DNA from: Fasciola hepatica
Lineage: Eukaryota; Platyhelminthes; Trematoda; Plagiorchiida; Fasciolidae
Reading direction: 5' to 3'
NCBI GenBank assembly: GCA_948099385.1
Contig: CANUEZ040000168.1
Location: 11,256,001 to 11,320,000 of the forward strand
DNA: 64,000 bases
Below are positions 10,999-22,777 of the stretch, one piece after another (positions within the stretch are counted from its first letter, which is position 1; the number at the start of each line of letters is the position of its first letter). Under the pieces are notes generated by a model. That model was not told where the DNA came from and did no database searches. It saw only the letters and a program-made list of their open reading frames with translations. The translations under genes and the position numbers were made by a program.

Positions 10999-12565
10999 AA
11001 ACAACCTGAGCTCCAACTACGGCTTAGCGGTCTGCAGAAGGCTCACAGTCTTCTTTTTGAGCCTGATACACCGAGATCAATCTGGCTGACCTCCAGGAGC
11101 CTTATAAATGTGCCAGATACGGTTTATACGTTTGGTGGCCTTGGCTACTGGTGCCTTCCACCACGTAGGTTTGCCCTCCTTAAGCCTTCGTTTCATGACT
11201 GCTATTGTGCGTATGGTCCTTCTTCGGCGTAATAGATGTGTTGTCAAGGCAGAGGAGTTACCTATCATTGGCGGTAGTGCACAGCGGAAACTACCGAGTC
11301 ACGTCGGTTGGAAGCGATGGGCATTGGTAGCTAGTGCGGCGTTAGTTGATGCGTGTTCTGACGTTGTGTGGGCTCAGATTGAGACAGCAATGGACGAAAA
11401 ACTGTCAAAGGCTCCAGTCAGTCTAATAAAAAGCTGTCAAAAGAGTTTTTATCCCTTCCGGTTAGATTGAGATTAAGTTAGCCAGCAGGAAAAGGGCTCC
11501 AGTAAAGGCCCATCCATCACGAGTCAGGCTGCCCTGCTTGGTCATAAATTATGAAGAATAAGATGGTAGAATCGGCCAGTATACGACTTTTTGCGGTCAC
11601 TAAGATCTTTCATCCGAGCTTTGTGATGGGTAAAACAGTCCGCAGCAGGATCTGAAATTGGAGGATGGAGGGGCGGCAGTATGGAAGACTTTCCAGCAGT
11701 AAATTATGATAAACATTTTAACTGTCTACTGGCGTAAGTGGAATATGATAATTGAGAGGCGTGGGATCGTGGAAGGCTAGTGCGCTATTGCCCGACTTAG
11801 GCAGAAACAGAGGAACAGATGGCATAATTGGCGAACCGAGAGCGCAGCCGTGGGGTACTTACTGGTCGAATGCCTCTGACGGGTGTCTGCAGCTTGTTTG
11901 CATGAGGTGGCTAATGAGCTGGGCTGCGACTTCAAGAGTAGATTGGGTGCTAGGACGCATAAAACGTGGCTCTTTTACGAAAATAAGGAAGGATAGTTAG
12001 CTTGGAGTGGAAAACGTGAATGGATTTCCGTGCTTAGATTTTGTGGGCTTTGACGAGGCAGGTTTTGGTCGTCTGTTGTCTCGGTGTGCTATCCAGGTCG
12101 ATAAGCTAACAGTCCAGGCTACGGTAGAGATTGTAGTTGACGGGAGCCAACTAGGATGTACAAAGAACCCAAAAAACAGTTTGCGTAACTGGTCTGAGGG
12201 ATATGTGACACGTGCAGCCTTGGGGTGTTTACGGATCTGATGCGGTTGGTTGGTGTGGAGCAATAGTTGCTCTTAGGCAAGGTTGTAAACATAAGCTTGT
12301 CTTAAGCGCTAGGGTATCGAGAACGCCACATTTCTACAATGACGAAAGATAGAAAAATGTGGATGGAAAAGATAAATGGTTTTCACTACGTCCTCTTTTC
12401 GTTCCTTGGGCCCATCTTAGATAGGTGTTAGCCGTCAGGTGAGTCGATATGCTGTCCGGATCAAAGGGCGTTTCAAATGTGCCAACTCCTTTTTGGATGG
12501 CATTAGTGAATCTTCACATCACACTCCAGGGTTTCTCGACAGTGCCCCCCTGACAATTGATTACT
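10999..12565. other. Unassigned duplicated segment, left arm
   Basis: Sequence between the 3' end of LINE A and the 3' end of a family-B LINE. Open frames at 11108-11470 (+, 120 codons), 11752-12000 (+), 12007-12240 (+) and 11997-12263 (-) are preserved in the other arm, but that only reflects the recent duplication. None has a motif I recognise. The segment may be flanking genomic DNA into which both LINEs inserted, or another decayed element. Confidence 0.5.
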
Positions 12566-12863
12566 TGAATAATATTGGTGCACTTCTCGACCTCGGCCGA
12601 GGAGCACGCATGAGAGCGTGATCAGGGTTACAATGTCCCTTAATCAAACAGAGAACCACAAAATTCAAATGAAGGACTTGGTCACTTAAGTAAACAAGAG
12701 AACGAAACTTGGCCGAGTTTAAATGGACTATAGTGACGACAGCTTACGTGGTAAATGCGATTGAGTTTCGATTTCACCATTGGCATAGGTAAAGAACCGG
12801 CAGAACATGAAAGTTTTATAACGAACGTTGTCCAGAGATGCTCAGGGTACATTATACTAAGGG
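12566..12863 (-). mobile_element. Family-B LINE 3' end, left arm
   Basis: On the minus strand this ends with a core containing GCATG, CTCGG and CTCGACC, then AATATTATTC, corresponding to the 3' ends at 24210-24271, 40080-40126 and 46810-46900. Its upstream part continues to the inner edge of the palindrome arm. No coding part remains. Confidence 0.7.
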
Positions 12864-13386
12864 TTGATATAGGATCGGTGTTATTTGAGGCAGTCATCCG
12901 CTGATATATTGTACCTAGCTGAGGCCCCACTTTGCTTACTTCGAGTGATTAATAACAAGCAGTGGAGTCTACCTCAATAAAAAACTCACGCAAGTACTAT
13001 AGGCCATTCTCAAAATTTTCACCCATTTCGGACGCAGAAAGGCCACAGGAGACTCCATAAAATAATATAATTGTCATTCCAGGAGTGTTCAGGCCTAGCT
13101 CAGACAAATGCATTTACCGTCCATTCTCTTTCAGTATTTTGTTCGTCCTGAACCGCATTCCGCTTCGCAATTCTTTCCTAACATCCTGGGCTCCATCCTA
13201 CTTTCGTCAGCCGCGGATTCACATCACTGAGTTAGCCCCATCTTTTCTGCTATGCATCTTACCTTGTTCACAATTCCCTGGCTCTTATTATATTCACAAT
13301 TATACTGTTGAGCACATTTTACAGATTTTCCTTGTTTACTTCGTTCGTTGAGCTAGAAAAAGCTTCCTTCACCGCTCCTACATCAT
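12864..13386. other. Unique spacer at palindrome centre
   Basis: About 520 bp without an inverted partner separates the two arms. It looks like ordinary pyrimidine-rich LINE 3' region on the plus strand, especially 13085-13386, and runs directly into the family-B 3' end at the start of the right arm. The open frame at 13308-13568 starts in the spacer and enters the arm; its arm part is repeated in the minus-strand frame at 12682-12930. No RNA gene or convincing host coding sequence is seen. Confidence 0.8.
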
Positions 13387-13684
13387 CCCTTAGTATAATG
13401 TACCCTGAGCATCTCTGGACAACGTTCGTTATAAAACTTTCATGTTCTGCCGGTTCTTTACCTATGCCAATGGTGAAATCGAAACTCAATCGCATTTACC
13501 ACGTAAGCTGTCGTCACTATAGTCCATTTAAACTCGGCCAAGTTTCGTTCTCTTGTTTACTTAAGTGACCAAGTCCTTCATTTGAATTTTGTGGTTCTCT
13601 GTTTGATTAAGGGACATTGTAACCCTGATCACGCTCTCATGCGTGCTCCTCGGCCGAGGTCGAGAAGTGCACCAATATTATTCA
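13387..13684 (+). mobile_element. Family-B LINE 3' end, right arm
   Basis: Inverted partner of 12566-12863, here on the plus strand. Upstream it appears to continue into the unique central spacer, so the right-arm copy is probably the longer original one and the left-arm copy is cut at the palindrome centre. Confidence 0.65.
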
Positions 13685-15251
13685 AGTAATCAATTGTCAG
13701 GGGGGCACTGTCGAGAAACCCTGGAGTGTGATGTGAAGATTCACTAATGCCATCCAAAAAGGAGTTGGCACATTTGAAACGCCCTTTGATCCGGACAGCA
13801 TATCGACTCACCTGACGGCTAACACCTATCTAAGATGGGCCCAAGGAACGAAAAGAGGACGTAGTGAAAACCATTTATCTTTTCCATCCACATTTTTCTA
13901 TCTTTCGTCATTGTAGAAATGTGGCGTTCTCGATACCCTAGCGCTTAAGACAAGCTTATGTTTACAACCTTGCCTAAGAGCAACTATTGCTCCACACCAA
14001 CCAACCGCATCAGATCCGTAAACACCCCAAGGCTGCACGTGTCACATATCCCTCAGACCAGTTACGCAAACTGTTTTTTGGGTTCTTTGTACATCCTAGT
14101 TGGCTCCCGTCAACTACAATCTCTACCGTAGCCTGGACTGTTAGCTTATCGGCCTGGATAGCACACCGAGACAACAGACGACCAAAACCTGCCTCGTCAA
14201 AGCCCACAAAATCTAAGCACGGAAATCCATTCACGTTTTCCACTCCAAGCTAACTATCCTTCCTTATTTTCGTAAAAGAGCCACGTTTTATGCGTCCTAG
14301 CACCCAATCTACTCTTGAAGTCGCAGCCCAGCTCATTAGCCACCTCATGCAAACAAGCTGCAGACACCCGTCAGAGGCATTCGACCAGTAAGTACCCCAC
14401 GGCTGCGCTCTCGGTTCGCCAATTATGCCATCTGTTCCTCTGTTTCTGCCTAAGTCGGGCAATAGCGCACTAGCCTTCCACGATCCCACGCCTCTCAATT
14501 ATCATATTCCACTTACGCCAGTAGACAGTTAAAATGTTTATCATAATTTACTGCTGGAAAGTCCTCCATACTGCCGCCCCTCCATCCTCCAATTTCAGAT
14601 CCTGCTGCGGACTGTTTTACCCATCACAAAGCTCGGATGAAAGATCTTAGTGACCGCAAAAAGTCGTATACTGGCCGATTCTACCATCTTATTCTTCATA
14701 ATTTATGACCAAGCAGGGCAGCCTGACTCGTGATGGATGGGCCTTTACTGGAGCCCTTTTCCTGCTGGCTAACTTAATCTCAATCTAACCGGAAGGGATA
14801 AAAACTCTTTTGACAGCTTTTTATTAGACTGACTGGAGCCTTTGACAGTTTTTCGTCCATTGCTGTCTCAATCTGAGCCCACACAACGTCAGAACACGCA
14901 TCAACTAACGCCGCACTAGCTACCAATGCCCATCGCTTCCAACCGACGTGACTCGGTAGTTTCCGCTGTGCACTACCGCCAATGATAGGTAACTCCTCTG
15001 CCTTGACAACACATCTATTACGCCGAAGAAGGACCATACGCACAATAGCAGTCATGAAACGAAGGCTTAAGGAGGGCAAACCTACGTGGTGGAAGGCACC
15101 AGTAGCCAAGGCCACCAAACGTATAAACCGTATCTGGCACATTTATAAGGCTCCTGGAGGTCAGCCAGATTGATCTCGGTGTATCAGGCTCAAAAAGAAG
15201 ACTGTGAGCCTTCTGCAGACCGCTAAGCCGTAGTTGGAGCTCAGGTTGTTT
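13685..15251. other. Unassigned duplicated segment, right arm
   Basis: Inverted partner of 10999-12565, with the same open frames (for example 14780-15142 on the minus strand) and only isolated substitutions, such as one that changes Val to Ala in the frame at 14010-14243. No function is recognised. Confidence 0.5.
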
Positions 15252-15285
15252 GAAAGATCATGATAATGATAATGATAATGGTTTA
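15252..15285 (-). repeat. LINE A 3'-terminal tandem repeat, right arm
   Basis: GATAATGATAATGATAAT run, reverse complement of the ATTATC tail at 10965-10998. It marks the 3' end of the minus-strand LINE A copy. Confidence 0.85.
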
Positions 15286-17251
15286 TTTTGGATAACCCCA
15301 AGGCATACTGTAACGCAAGATCAAACGGTACAGTTGGACGAAGAGTCCGAATTCCAAGGGGATGATTCGGGTATGTGCACTTGATACTGTACAGGAGAAA
15401 GTAGTCAAGTTGCTCTTTAGGGCGACGCCCGGTAAATTTGAACTTAGGGTCGAGTGATCAACCCGGCCAAGTCAGGGTGGAGCTGGTCGGAGGTAGTAGA
15501 CCCCTACTGAAATATTACAAAAAGAGGGACTGTGCAACGAGATAATCAAATAGAATTGACAAAAGGTTTGTTCATCTTGAGGAAAAAGAAGTTTCCAAGG
15601 GAGACATGAACCAGCTATAGCGCTCCGCGGGGTATGGCACGGCTTTGGATTGGAAATCAGACGATGAAAGGAATGAATTTGCAGACAAAGAACAATCAAA
15701 ATCTTTCGAAAATTACCCTTGTAACGTTCGGCAAACAAATATCGGCTGAATCAGTTAAATACCCAGTGAAGGATTCATTTGTGGAGAGAGATTGCCTAGA
15801 TGATGGTGAAAGAAGTGGCCATACGTAAACACGTAATCGTTGCGCACATTGTTTACTCTCAGAAAGGTGGAATGTGATGCACCAAAATGGAAATGGGAAC
15901 TGGGCGACAAGTCAACTTGTAATGCGTAGCCATGATAGTCGCGGATGCACGGCTTGCAAAGATGAGTATTTAAATGACAAGTGAGTATTTACGTATGATT
16001 ATCGTTATCTAGGGGCTGAGCATGATGGCCAGAGAGATGCAGGGATCAAAATTTTCTGAGAGGATTTACCAAGATAGAATACCGGATATGAAAAGCACCA
16101 ACAACCGGCGAATACAGTTGCAAAGTTGGGTGGCTGGATGTGGGTGGAGTCCGTGGTAAACCAAAGGTGAGAATATTGCAATGCCACAGCCGTATGGGCG
16201 AAGGGAAGGACTGATAGAGAGAGGGAACTATCACAATGTCGTCGACTGTTGGGATGCTCTGATGACAAATATTCCTCAGTAAAATATACTGTTTGGACAT
16301 TGTGGGACGGAAGCGTATGGAAACACTAAATGTGACCTTTTGCAAATACATTGGTAACTGTGATAAAAAAGGGCAAGTTTTATCTTGGGAATTGGTTAAG
16401 TTTGCAAATGGGACAAGCGGGTGGTTTGGCGCGAATCCTCGGGAAAAAGGATCATGAACGGTAAGCCGAGTACGGAAACGGTCTTTTAACCCCGCCATAA
16501 TTATGTGCAAGGGAAAGTAGATTTTGCCGGGCGCAAGAAGCGGCAACTTAGGATGGCGAAGATGAAGAACAGCACGATGAAAAATAGGCGATAACTGGAG
16601 GAGATAGTTCCATATTTGCAGCATTTCGGGTGTATAAATGTTTCTTTTGCCGCAACCGGTGCTGGTGGGTGTGGCTGACCGTGCGCTGGACACCCAACCT
16701 GAAAATCATTTTCGGTGACAAGAGGTGCGATCCGCCATCCTAGCTGCGCCCGCACATCGTTGCAGACGTCCTGCACGCCTGATGTGCGCCAGCCAAAGCG
16801 GTGGATCTGACCGCGCCCCGCACCGGTGGGCCTCGTTTGACTGATATTGGCGTTGTCGCATAGAGATCGGATAGTCCAGGAGCTTGCGACCAGGTTACGA
16901 GGGGTCCTGGAGAGAAGAGCCAACGTGGCTGTGACGAAATGACGGGCAGGTATCGAAATTTCAGCGGGAAGTGTGGGCCAGGTATTATGTCGAGCCATCG
17001 AAGAGGAGGCACACACCAGTGGTTGTCTGGAAAGGTAAAAATAGAAAAACGCAGTCTGGGATACTCCCAGCTGAGGATCAACGGTCAGTGGTAAAGAGAA
17101 ACCTCTAGTATCTAGAAATTGGAACTACTTGGTGGATGGCTCTACTTTGCAAAACGCAAGGTTGTACACGAAAGCTCAATGAAGCTTGAGTGATATATAC
17201 GGCGACTTGTGTGGTACGTGGGTCTCGTGGCCCCGGACTCAGACCCACGTG
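15286..17251 (-). other. LINE A long 3' region, right arm
   Basis: Inverted partner of 8999-10964. A few substitutions separate the copies, including two close together near 16155 that alter the frame at 16046-16693. No protein domain is recognised. Confidence 0.7.
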
Positions 17252-19138
17252 TTAGTAACCCAAACCAACTTCATACGCTCGCTCCTCCGAAGTGTACGGA
17301 TCGTTGTTTGATACGAGTGTCAGGACATCAAGCCGTTTGTTTATTCCCTCTTTAAATCTCGGCAGCTGGCCTATTGCACGGACATTTGGTGGAAGTTTAT
17401 TCCACATTTGTGAATATTTAACAATAAAGAAATTGGACCGTAGGCTGGTTCTCGAGGACGACACAATGACCGAATGACTGCTGCGTCGTAACGAATACCT
17501 GAAGCTTATTGGATCCCGCACCACAGGGGAGGCCTCGCAGGATTCATATTTTAATAGTGAGTGGAAAAAGGACAAGTCGTCCTTTATCCGTCGGAGCCAA
17601 AGAGGTTCGAGGTGTAGCGGGTCACAGCGCTGTTTATAGTTGAGACTAGAGGAATAGCCGACCATTTGCTTAGTAAAGATGCGCAGAACATTTTCGATGG
17701 CGATTCTATCAATCTGGCGCATGTTGGAGCCAACTATTGAATTACACTCTAGCAACGGTCAAACGTGTGTTGCGTGGACAATGAGCTTACTTTCACGCAA
17801 ACTGAATGTTTTGTGAACAAGTTTTATTAACCTGCGGGACCTAGCAATTTGGGTGTCTGTTTGCTCAGAGAAGTTGGACGAACAGGATTAGTATACGCCC
17901 AGGTCGCGTACTGATGATTTGTTTGGGATCACATGACCACCTATACCAAACGCTTTGGGAGGGACATGACACTTGTATGCAAGAATGCAGCTTTTGTCCG
18001 CCGAGAACTTCACTACCCAATTGGTACACCATGAATTGATCATCCGTAAGTCCTCCGATGTTTTATCTATAGTATTACCCAATGAATCGTGGTCAAGTGT
18101 GTACAAAATATTTACATCATCAGAAAATAAAAACGGAGTTCCATGGCGAACCACGGTAAATATATCATTTAAGTACATCAGAAACAACAGCGGGCCCAGC
18201 GCACTACCTTAAATCACACCGCAGGTTACAGGGCTGGGTATGGAAATTGTGCCATCAACGTTTACCACTTGATTGCGCGAGGACAAGTACAATTCTAGCC
18301 AAGCATATATTGGGTCAAAAATGCCGTATGTCTTAGCCTTTGACAACAAACGAATGTGAGACACCCGGTCGAAGGCTTCAGACATGTCTAAGAAGACTGA
18401 GATCACTGCCCTACCATCATTGGCAGCTATCGTAATAAGATCCAGAAAATCAGTCATACAAGTTGCGCAGGATCGATATTTTAGAAAACCGTGCTGACCT
18501 TTACTTATAAGGTGATTTTTTAGAAGGTGATCTGTTAGCTTACCTTTTATTAATCTTCCCATATTCCTCGATACTACTGGGGTATGATTCACAGGCTGGT
18601 AGTTGGCCGGGTCCTCCCGTGTTCTCTTCTTGCGAATTGGAATAATAACCGAAGTTTTCCGCTGTATAGGGTACCAACTAAAGCGCATAGACAAATTATA
18701 TAAATTCGATAAAAGAATTGAATTATCTGGGCCGCCCAATTTTAAGATGGATGATGGTAAGGAGTCCGACCCGGGGTGGAAAGACATTTTGATATTTGAA
18801 ATTAAAGGCTCGGTTTCGAAGGGCAGGAATGTTACAGAAGAAAGTGGCTCATATGATGATACTGGTGGATTGTAGAAAAATGGTGCTGTATCACTAGGTA
18901 AGAAAGAAGCAGAAAACGTGTTAAGCGCTTCTGATATGTCCAGCGGTTTGTCGAGGCACGTGCTATTAAAAGAGATAGAAGAGATAGGTGAAACTGCTTT
19001 GGGGTTCTCCGACTTCATCAGTTTTGCAAGAATCTCGACTTTCTTGGAATCAAGTAAGGCCTTGTGTTCCTGTTGTATTATTTCCCTCTTGGAGTACAGT
19101 TTTATCGTTTCAGCCAAACGATTTAACTGTGCAAACAT
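17252..19138 (-). pseudogene. LINE A reverse transcriptase, right arm
   Basis: Same RT as at 7112-8998, on the minus strand. It keeps motif A (FLDMSEAFDRV), the FSDD box and the C-terminal LEPLWLRR block. It shares all three in-frame stops with the left copy (at the mirrored positions near 18209, 17888 and 17759), and differs by few residues, for example Gly to Arg and Glu to Lys between the thumb and palm blocks. The element was therefore already dead when the arm was duplicated. Confidence 0.93.
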
Positions 19139-20079
19139 TGAAAGTCCCTCTTTTTAAAATAAACGCGTTGGAGTCTACTTAACTTCAAGTTGAGACGAGA
19201 AAATTCATTGTATTTAGGGCGGATTGACGATCCTTTTGATGGGGTTATTCGGTTGAGGCATCGTTCAAAGATAGAGTAGAGTTGATCTGCTACCAGCTGG
19301 GGATCTGCACTTAGAAAGGTGTCCCAGTTTTGGCTGCGAATCAGAGAAAGCAGTATATTACAGTTAGCCTTATGATATGGTTTATGCGGGGGTGTCGGCT
19401 GTTTATCCTTTATGGGCACTGTGAAGCAGCAGTGGACAGTTGCGTGATCACTCTCGGGTAGGTTATTCTGAGCTTCTGTTATAACCTGGGTTGATCCCAG
19501 TGACAAGAATAAGTCAAGAGTGTGGTCGCGTCTGGTTGGGATCGTGACGTGCTGCTTCCATCCTCCTAGGTGAATTGCATTCAAAAACTGTGGTAAATGG
19601 CGTGGTGCTGTGAGTGATTTCCAGTATATTTCTGATGCATCAACGTCACCAGCCATCAATTTTGGGCCTACTTTATGATCACTAATTAAGTTGAGTGCCT
19701 CGATAATTTGCAGGAAGCCGTCAGAACTAGATCTAGACGGACGGTATACGCGACCTAGCATCAGTTCTTGACGTTCGACTTTAACGTTCAGCCATGCAGA
19801 GTCGACAATGCCATCTAGGATAAGATACTGAAAGTTTGTCACCCTGGGAGTTTCCTTTACGTAAACTAGACAGCCGCCACCACGTTGATGTGCTCTACTT
19901 TTGCTGAAGGATTTGTAGCCGAGTACCTCAATGTCCTCTGCTAGATAGGAGTCCGATAACCAATCTTCTGTCACTAAAATAAAGTTAAAGCCGTTTGTTA
20001 TTGCAGCTGATCGTATGTATTGGATTTTGTTCCTGATAGATCATGCATTGGCCAATAGCAATGTGAAAATTCCAGTACT
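19139..20079 (-). pseudogene. LINE A endonuclease domain, right arm
   Basis: Same endonuclease as at 6171-7111. The open frame 19123-19974 gives the same 283-residue product, with VTEDW, the altered GDVDAS motif and SDH all present. The in-frame TGA near 20041-20043 and the frameshift into the RT frame near 19139 are shared with the left arm. Confidence 0.9.
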
Positions 20080-20099
20080 TCTGACGCCATCATTGATAT

Positions 20100-21665
20100 T
20101 AGTACTTACCGTTTGTTGACCGCTGCATTTAACCTGAAAAGAATCATGAGCGCAGGATGCAAGCCCGCTTAAGTTGTCGTTCGCAAAGAGAGGACTTGGG
20201 TCTGCATGTGGAACATTAAATGACAAGGTATTAGGTATTACACTACTATACGGCTGATTAGAACTGTTCATATGAGGCATATCTAGGTTATGGGGCCATG
20301 TTGTGCCCACGGTATGAATGGAAAAAATAGGCACTTTGGCTAGATATGGGATGCTCTCTGGTAGATGGGAGGATATGCGATGCGCTCGGATGGTTTAACG
20401 GAGGGGGAGGTAGAAAAGATGAAATTAATGGGAGATTAGGCCGATTGGAAGGTTCTATTAGTCCGGAGTTGGGTATGAACGCGGTTCGCTCATCATACCA
20501 TCTATTTTTATTACGGGCATGGTCTTATTGCTTTGTATCATCATCTTGGAAATGCCATTTTGTTTCATATGCTGAGTGGTACGAGGGTATCCCAAATGAA
20601 GGAAGTCGGTCGGTGACGAATTTGGTCTAGAGAAGGAACGATCGTTGTCATTGTTCATGCATCCCCGTATCGTTTGCCCGCACGGAGACTTAGCCTTGGC
20701 AACTAACCTCTCGTTGACCCTCTCTTCTGTTCGGTTATTTATTGTCAGCGACATACGTGGCATACGAGTGGAACGCATGGGTTTTTCACTAGTTTTTAAA
20801 CGGGGCCTGCAGGTTTTATTTCATTGAGAACTTGAAGTCCCGTGGAACGGTCGTCCAGAGCTGGAGGCGTATTGTGAGGACCCCCCTGGGATGAGCCCGT
20901 AAGTGTTGTCGATATATGTTGTCGTTTTGGCTTGGGTAGCTGTGGGAAGGTGGGAAAAGATTCGTCTAGGTCAACTAACCCTGTGGATCTTCGAGGGGCG
21001 GAAGAGTGAGGGGTTTTGTTGGGGTGAGGGTGACTTTTGGATCCTAATACCAATGTGATTGAAATTTTTAGCGGCACACCTTGTCACTTCTTTTTGAAGT
21101 GGCATTCTGTCAGCTTTTATCTTGATTGATTTAGACTGTGAAGCAGTTGCGACTATACGCCGTTTAGAGATGATTTTTCTAGCGAATTTATCATCAGGAA
21201 AGTTAGAATAGAAGGGGACAGGAGTGCTTTTGTGACCTTTCTCTTGGTCTTTTGCAGTGACATGGAAAGTGGGCCATGCTCGCTGCTTAAAGGATAGTAG
21301 ATTTAATCAACGTGATATCTAGCCGATCAGGAATGTTGAAGACAAATGCATTTTTTGCAGTTTGCAGCCGTCGCAGGGTTTCTGATGCCGCTGAGTCAAG
21401 AAACTGACTGGCTGCTATTAAGTTATGGGGACCAGGGAATGCCGAGGGCTCAAGAAGGTAGGTAAGTGGTGTTAGTTTTGATAATATATTATCAACCGAC
21501 GCGATCTGGGCAGACATGCTCTCCAAGTTACTTTCAATAGCACTGGCCCTCCTACTGGCTCCCCAAATATTTCTGTCATATTGGGGTATCTTTGTGTTCA
21601 GGTCGTCTGGGTTTCTGATTTGCAGTAGATCGAGAGGCCACTGGTGGAGACCGTTTGCTCGTTGA
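20100..21665 (-). pseudogene. LINE A ORF1 region, right arm
   Basis: Inverted partner of 4564-6150. It lacks 21 bp present in the left arm near 5435-5455, which removes seven codons from the frame at 20796-21077 without shifting it. The well-preserved ORF1 segment lies at 21287-21526. Function as for the left copy: probable RNA-binding ORF1 product, broken. Confidence 0.6.
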
Positions 21666-22777
21666 CCTTGTCACTTCTTTTAACAGAATATTGGTAGTGG
21701 GCAATATGATCAATGGTGATGACTAGCGGATAGTAAGTAAGTAAGTATAGCTACTGCTGTCTTTTTGTAGCTAACTCTGGGTTGTTCACACGAATTATGA
21801 GGGACTAGTAGTTTGGATAAAGGGTGGATTTTTTAAATATGGCGATGGTGGAACGTTCAATATAGGTTGCTGGTGAAGTACTCCTAGAACAACTTATATG
21901 AAAAATTGTCAAAATCTACAAAATCCTCGCCGTGGTGTAGCGCAGGTTTCGTAAAAGCCACCTGAAGAAATCCTGTAGGTGCGTACAGCCAAAGGGCTCA
22001 ACAAACACGGGATAGGCCAGCTAGCAACTAAGGCCCGCTGTATCGCTTGTGATGATCAGAGCAGAGCGGATGCCCTGGGTTGATAATTTGGTAGTGAATA
22101 CGGAGCGAACATTAGGTCTCCAGTTGGATTAGCTCCAGTACTCTCTCCGCCGAAGTTGAATGAACCAAATCTTTCAGAGGGGACCGTGCATAAACACCTA
22201 GAAGCATTTAAAATCCATAAGTCGGTGGGTACGAGTAGTGTCCACTCGGTCTTCTCAAGCCGTTGACGGATATCACATCTCCATCGGCATGTAAGCTGCA
22301 CAGGTCCACGTTGGGCTACTGTTAGCCACCTCAGGGCTGGAGAAGAGCAGCTTTCGCAAGAATGCCCGAGCGTGGACCTAGGTCATCTGTTTTGTTGGGC
22401 CCGCGCCCTTGTGATCTACACCCCTCGTACTCACGGAGACACGCCCGTAATCGTGCACGTGTACACTGATGACGTTTGTCATGCTTCGCCCCGGGCAGCA
22501 CCGACCAGTCAGATGGTACCACGCGTTACACGACCTCGCACAACTTAATCCGATTATACAGTTTTCTTACGCCTTCGATTACGCGCATCACCGACCCACG
22601 CACTTGCCTACCCGTTTACTAGCTCGCCTTTCCCCTGAATACTGAGTTGTGGGATACAAAATGTGGCTTCTAGGTCACTGGACCTGCGTCATATGTTTGT
22701 GCATGCAGCCATACACCCGAGATTTACCTGCATTATGTTTTCATCCTTCGAGCGAAAGCTGTGAAGACCTGCTATTA
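21666..22777. other. Right-arm sequence upstream of LINE A
   Basis: Partner of about 3451-4563, nearly identical, with isolated substitutions (for example Cys to Arg in the short frame at 22331-22522). It contains no recognised gene and possibly includes LINE A 5' untranslated sequence. It ends at the insertion point of a family-B LINE fragment. Confidence 0.5.

Larger units (their letters stand above)
1645..12863 (+). repeat. Left arm of giant inverted repeat
   Basis: This is the reverse complement of 13387-28828. Matching open frames pair exactly with a coordinate sum of 26250 (for example 12007-12240 with 14010-14243, and 7112-8041 with 18209-19138). The sum becomes 26229 below about 5435, where the right arm lacks 21 bp, and about 30472 in the outer 1.4 kb because the right arm holds extra sequence. 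The inner end lies near 12863, just before the arms stop matching. The outer end fades between about 1690 and 1640, where mismatches accumulate and then homology is lost. From the paired translations I count roughly ten substitutions over the inner 9 kb. Confidence 0.96.

Noticed and set aside
11108..12240. Duplicated open frames as host genes conserved between two loci
   Set aside because: Their conservation only reflects the near-identity of the arms at all positions, and no domain or codon-level signal supports them.
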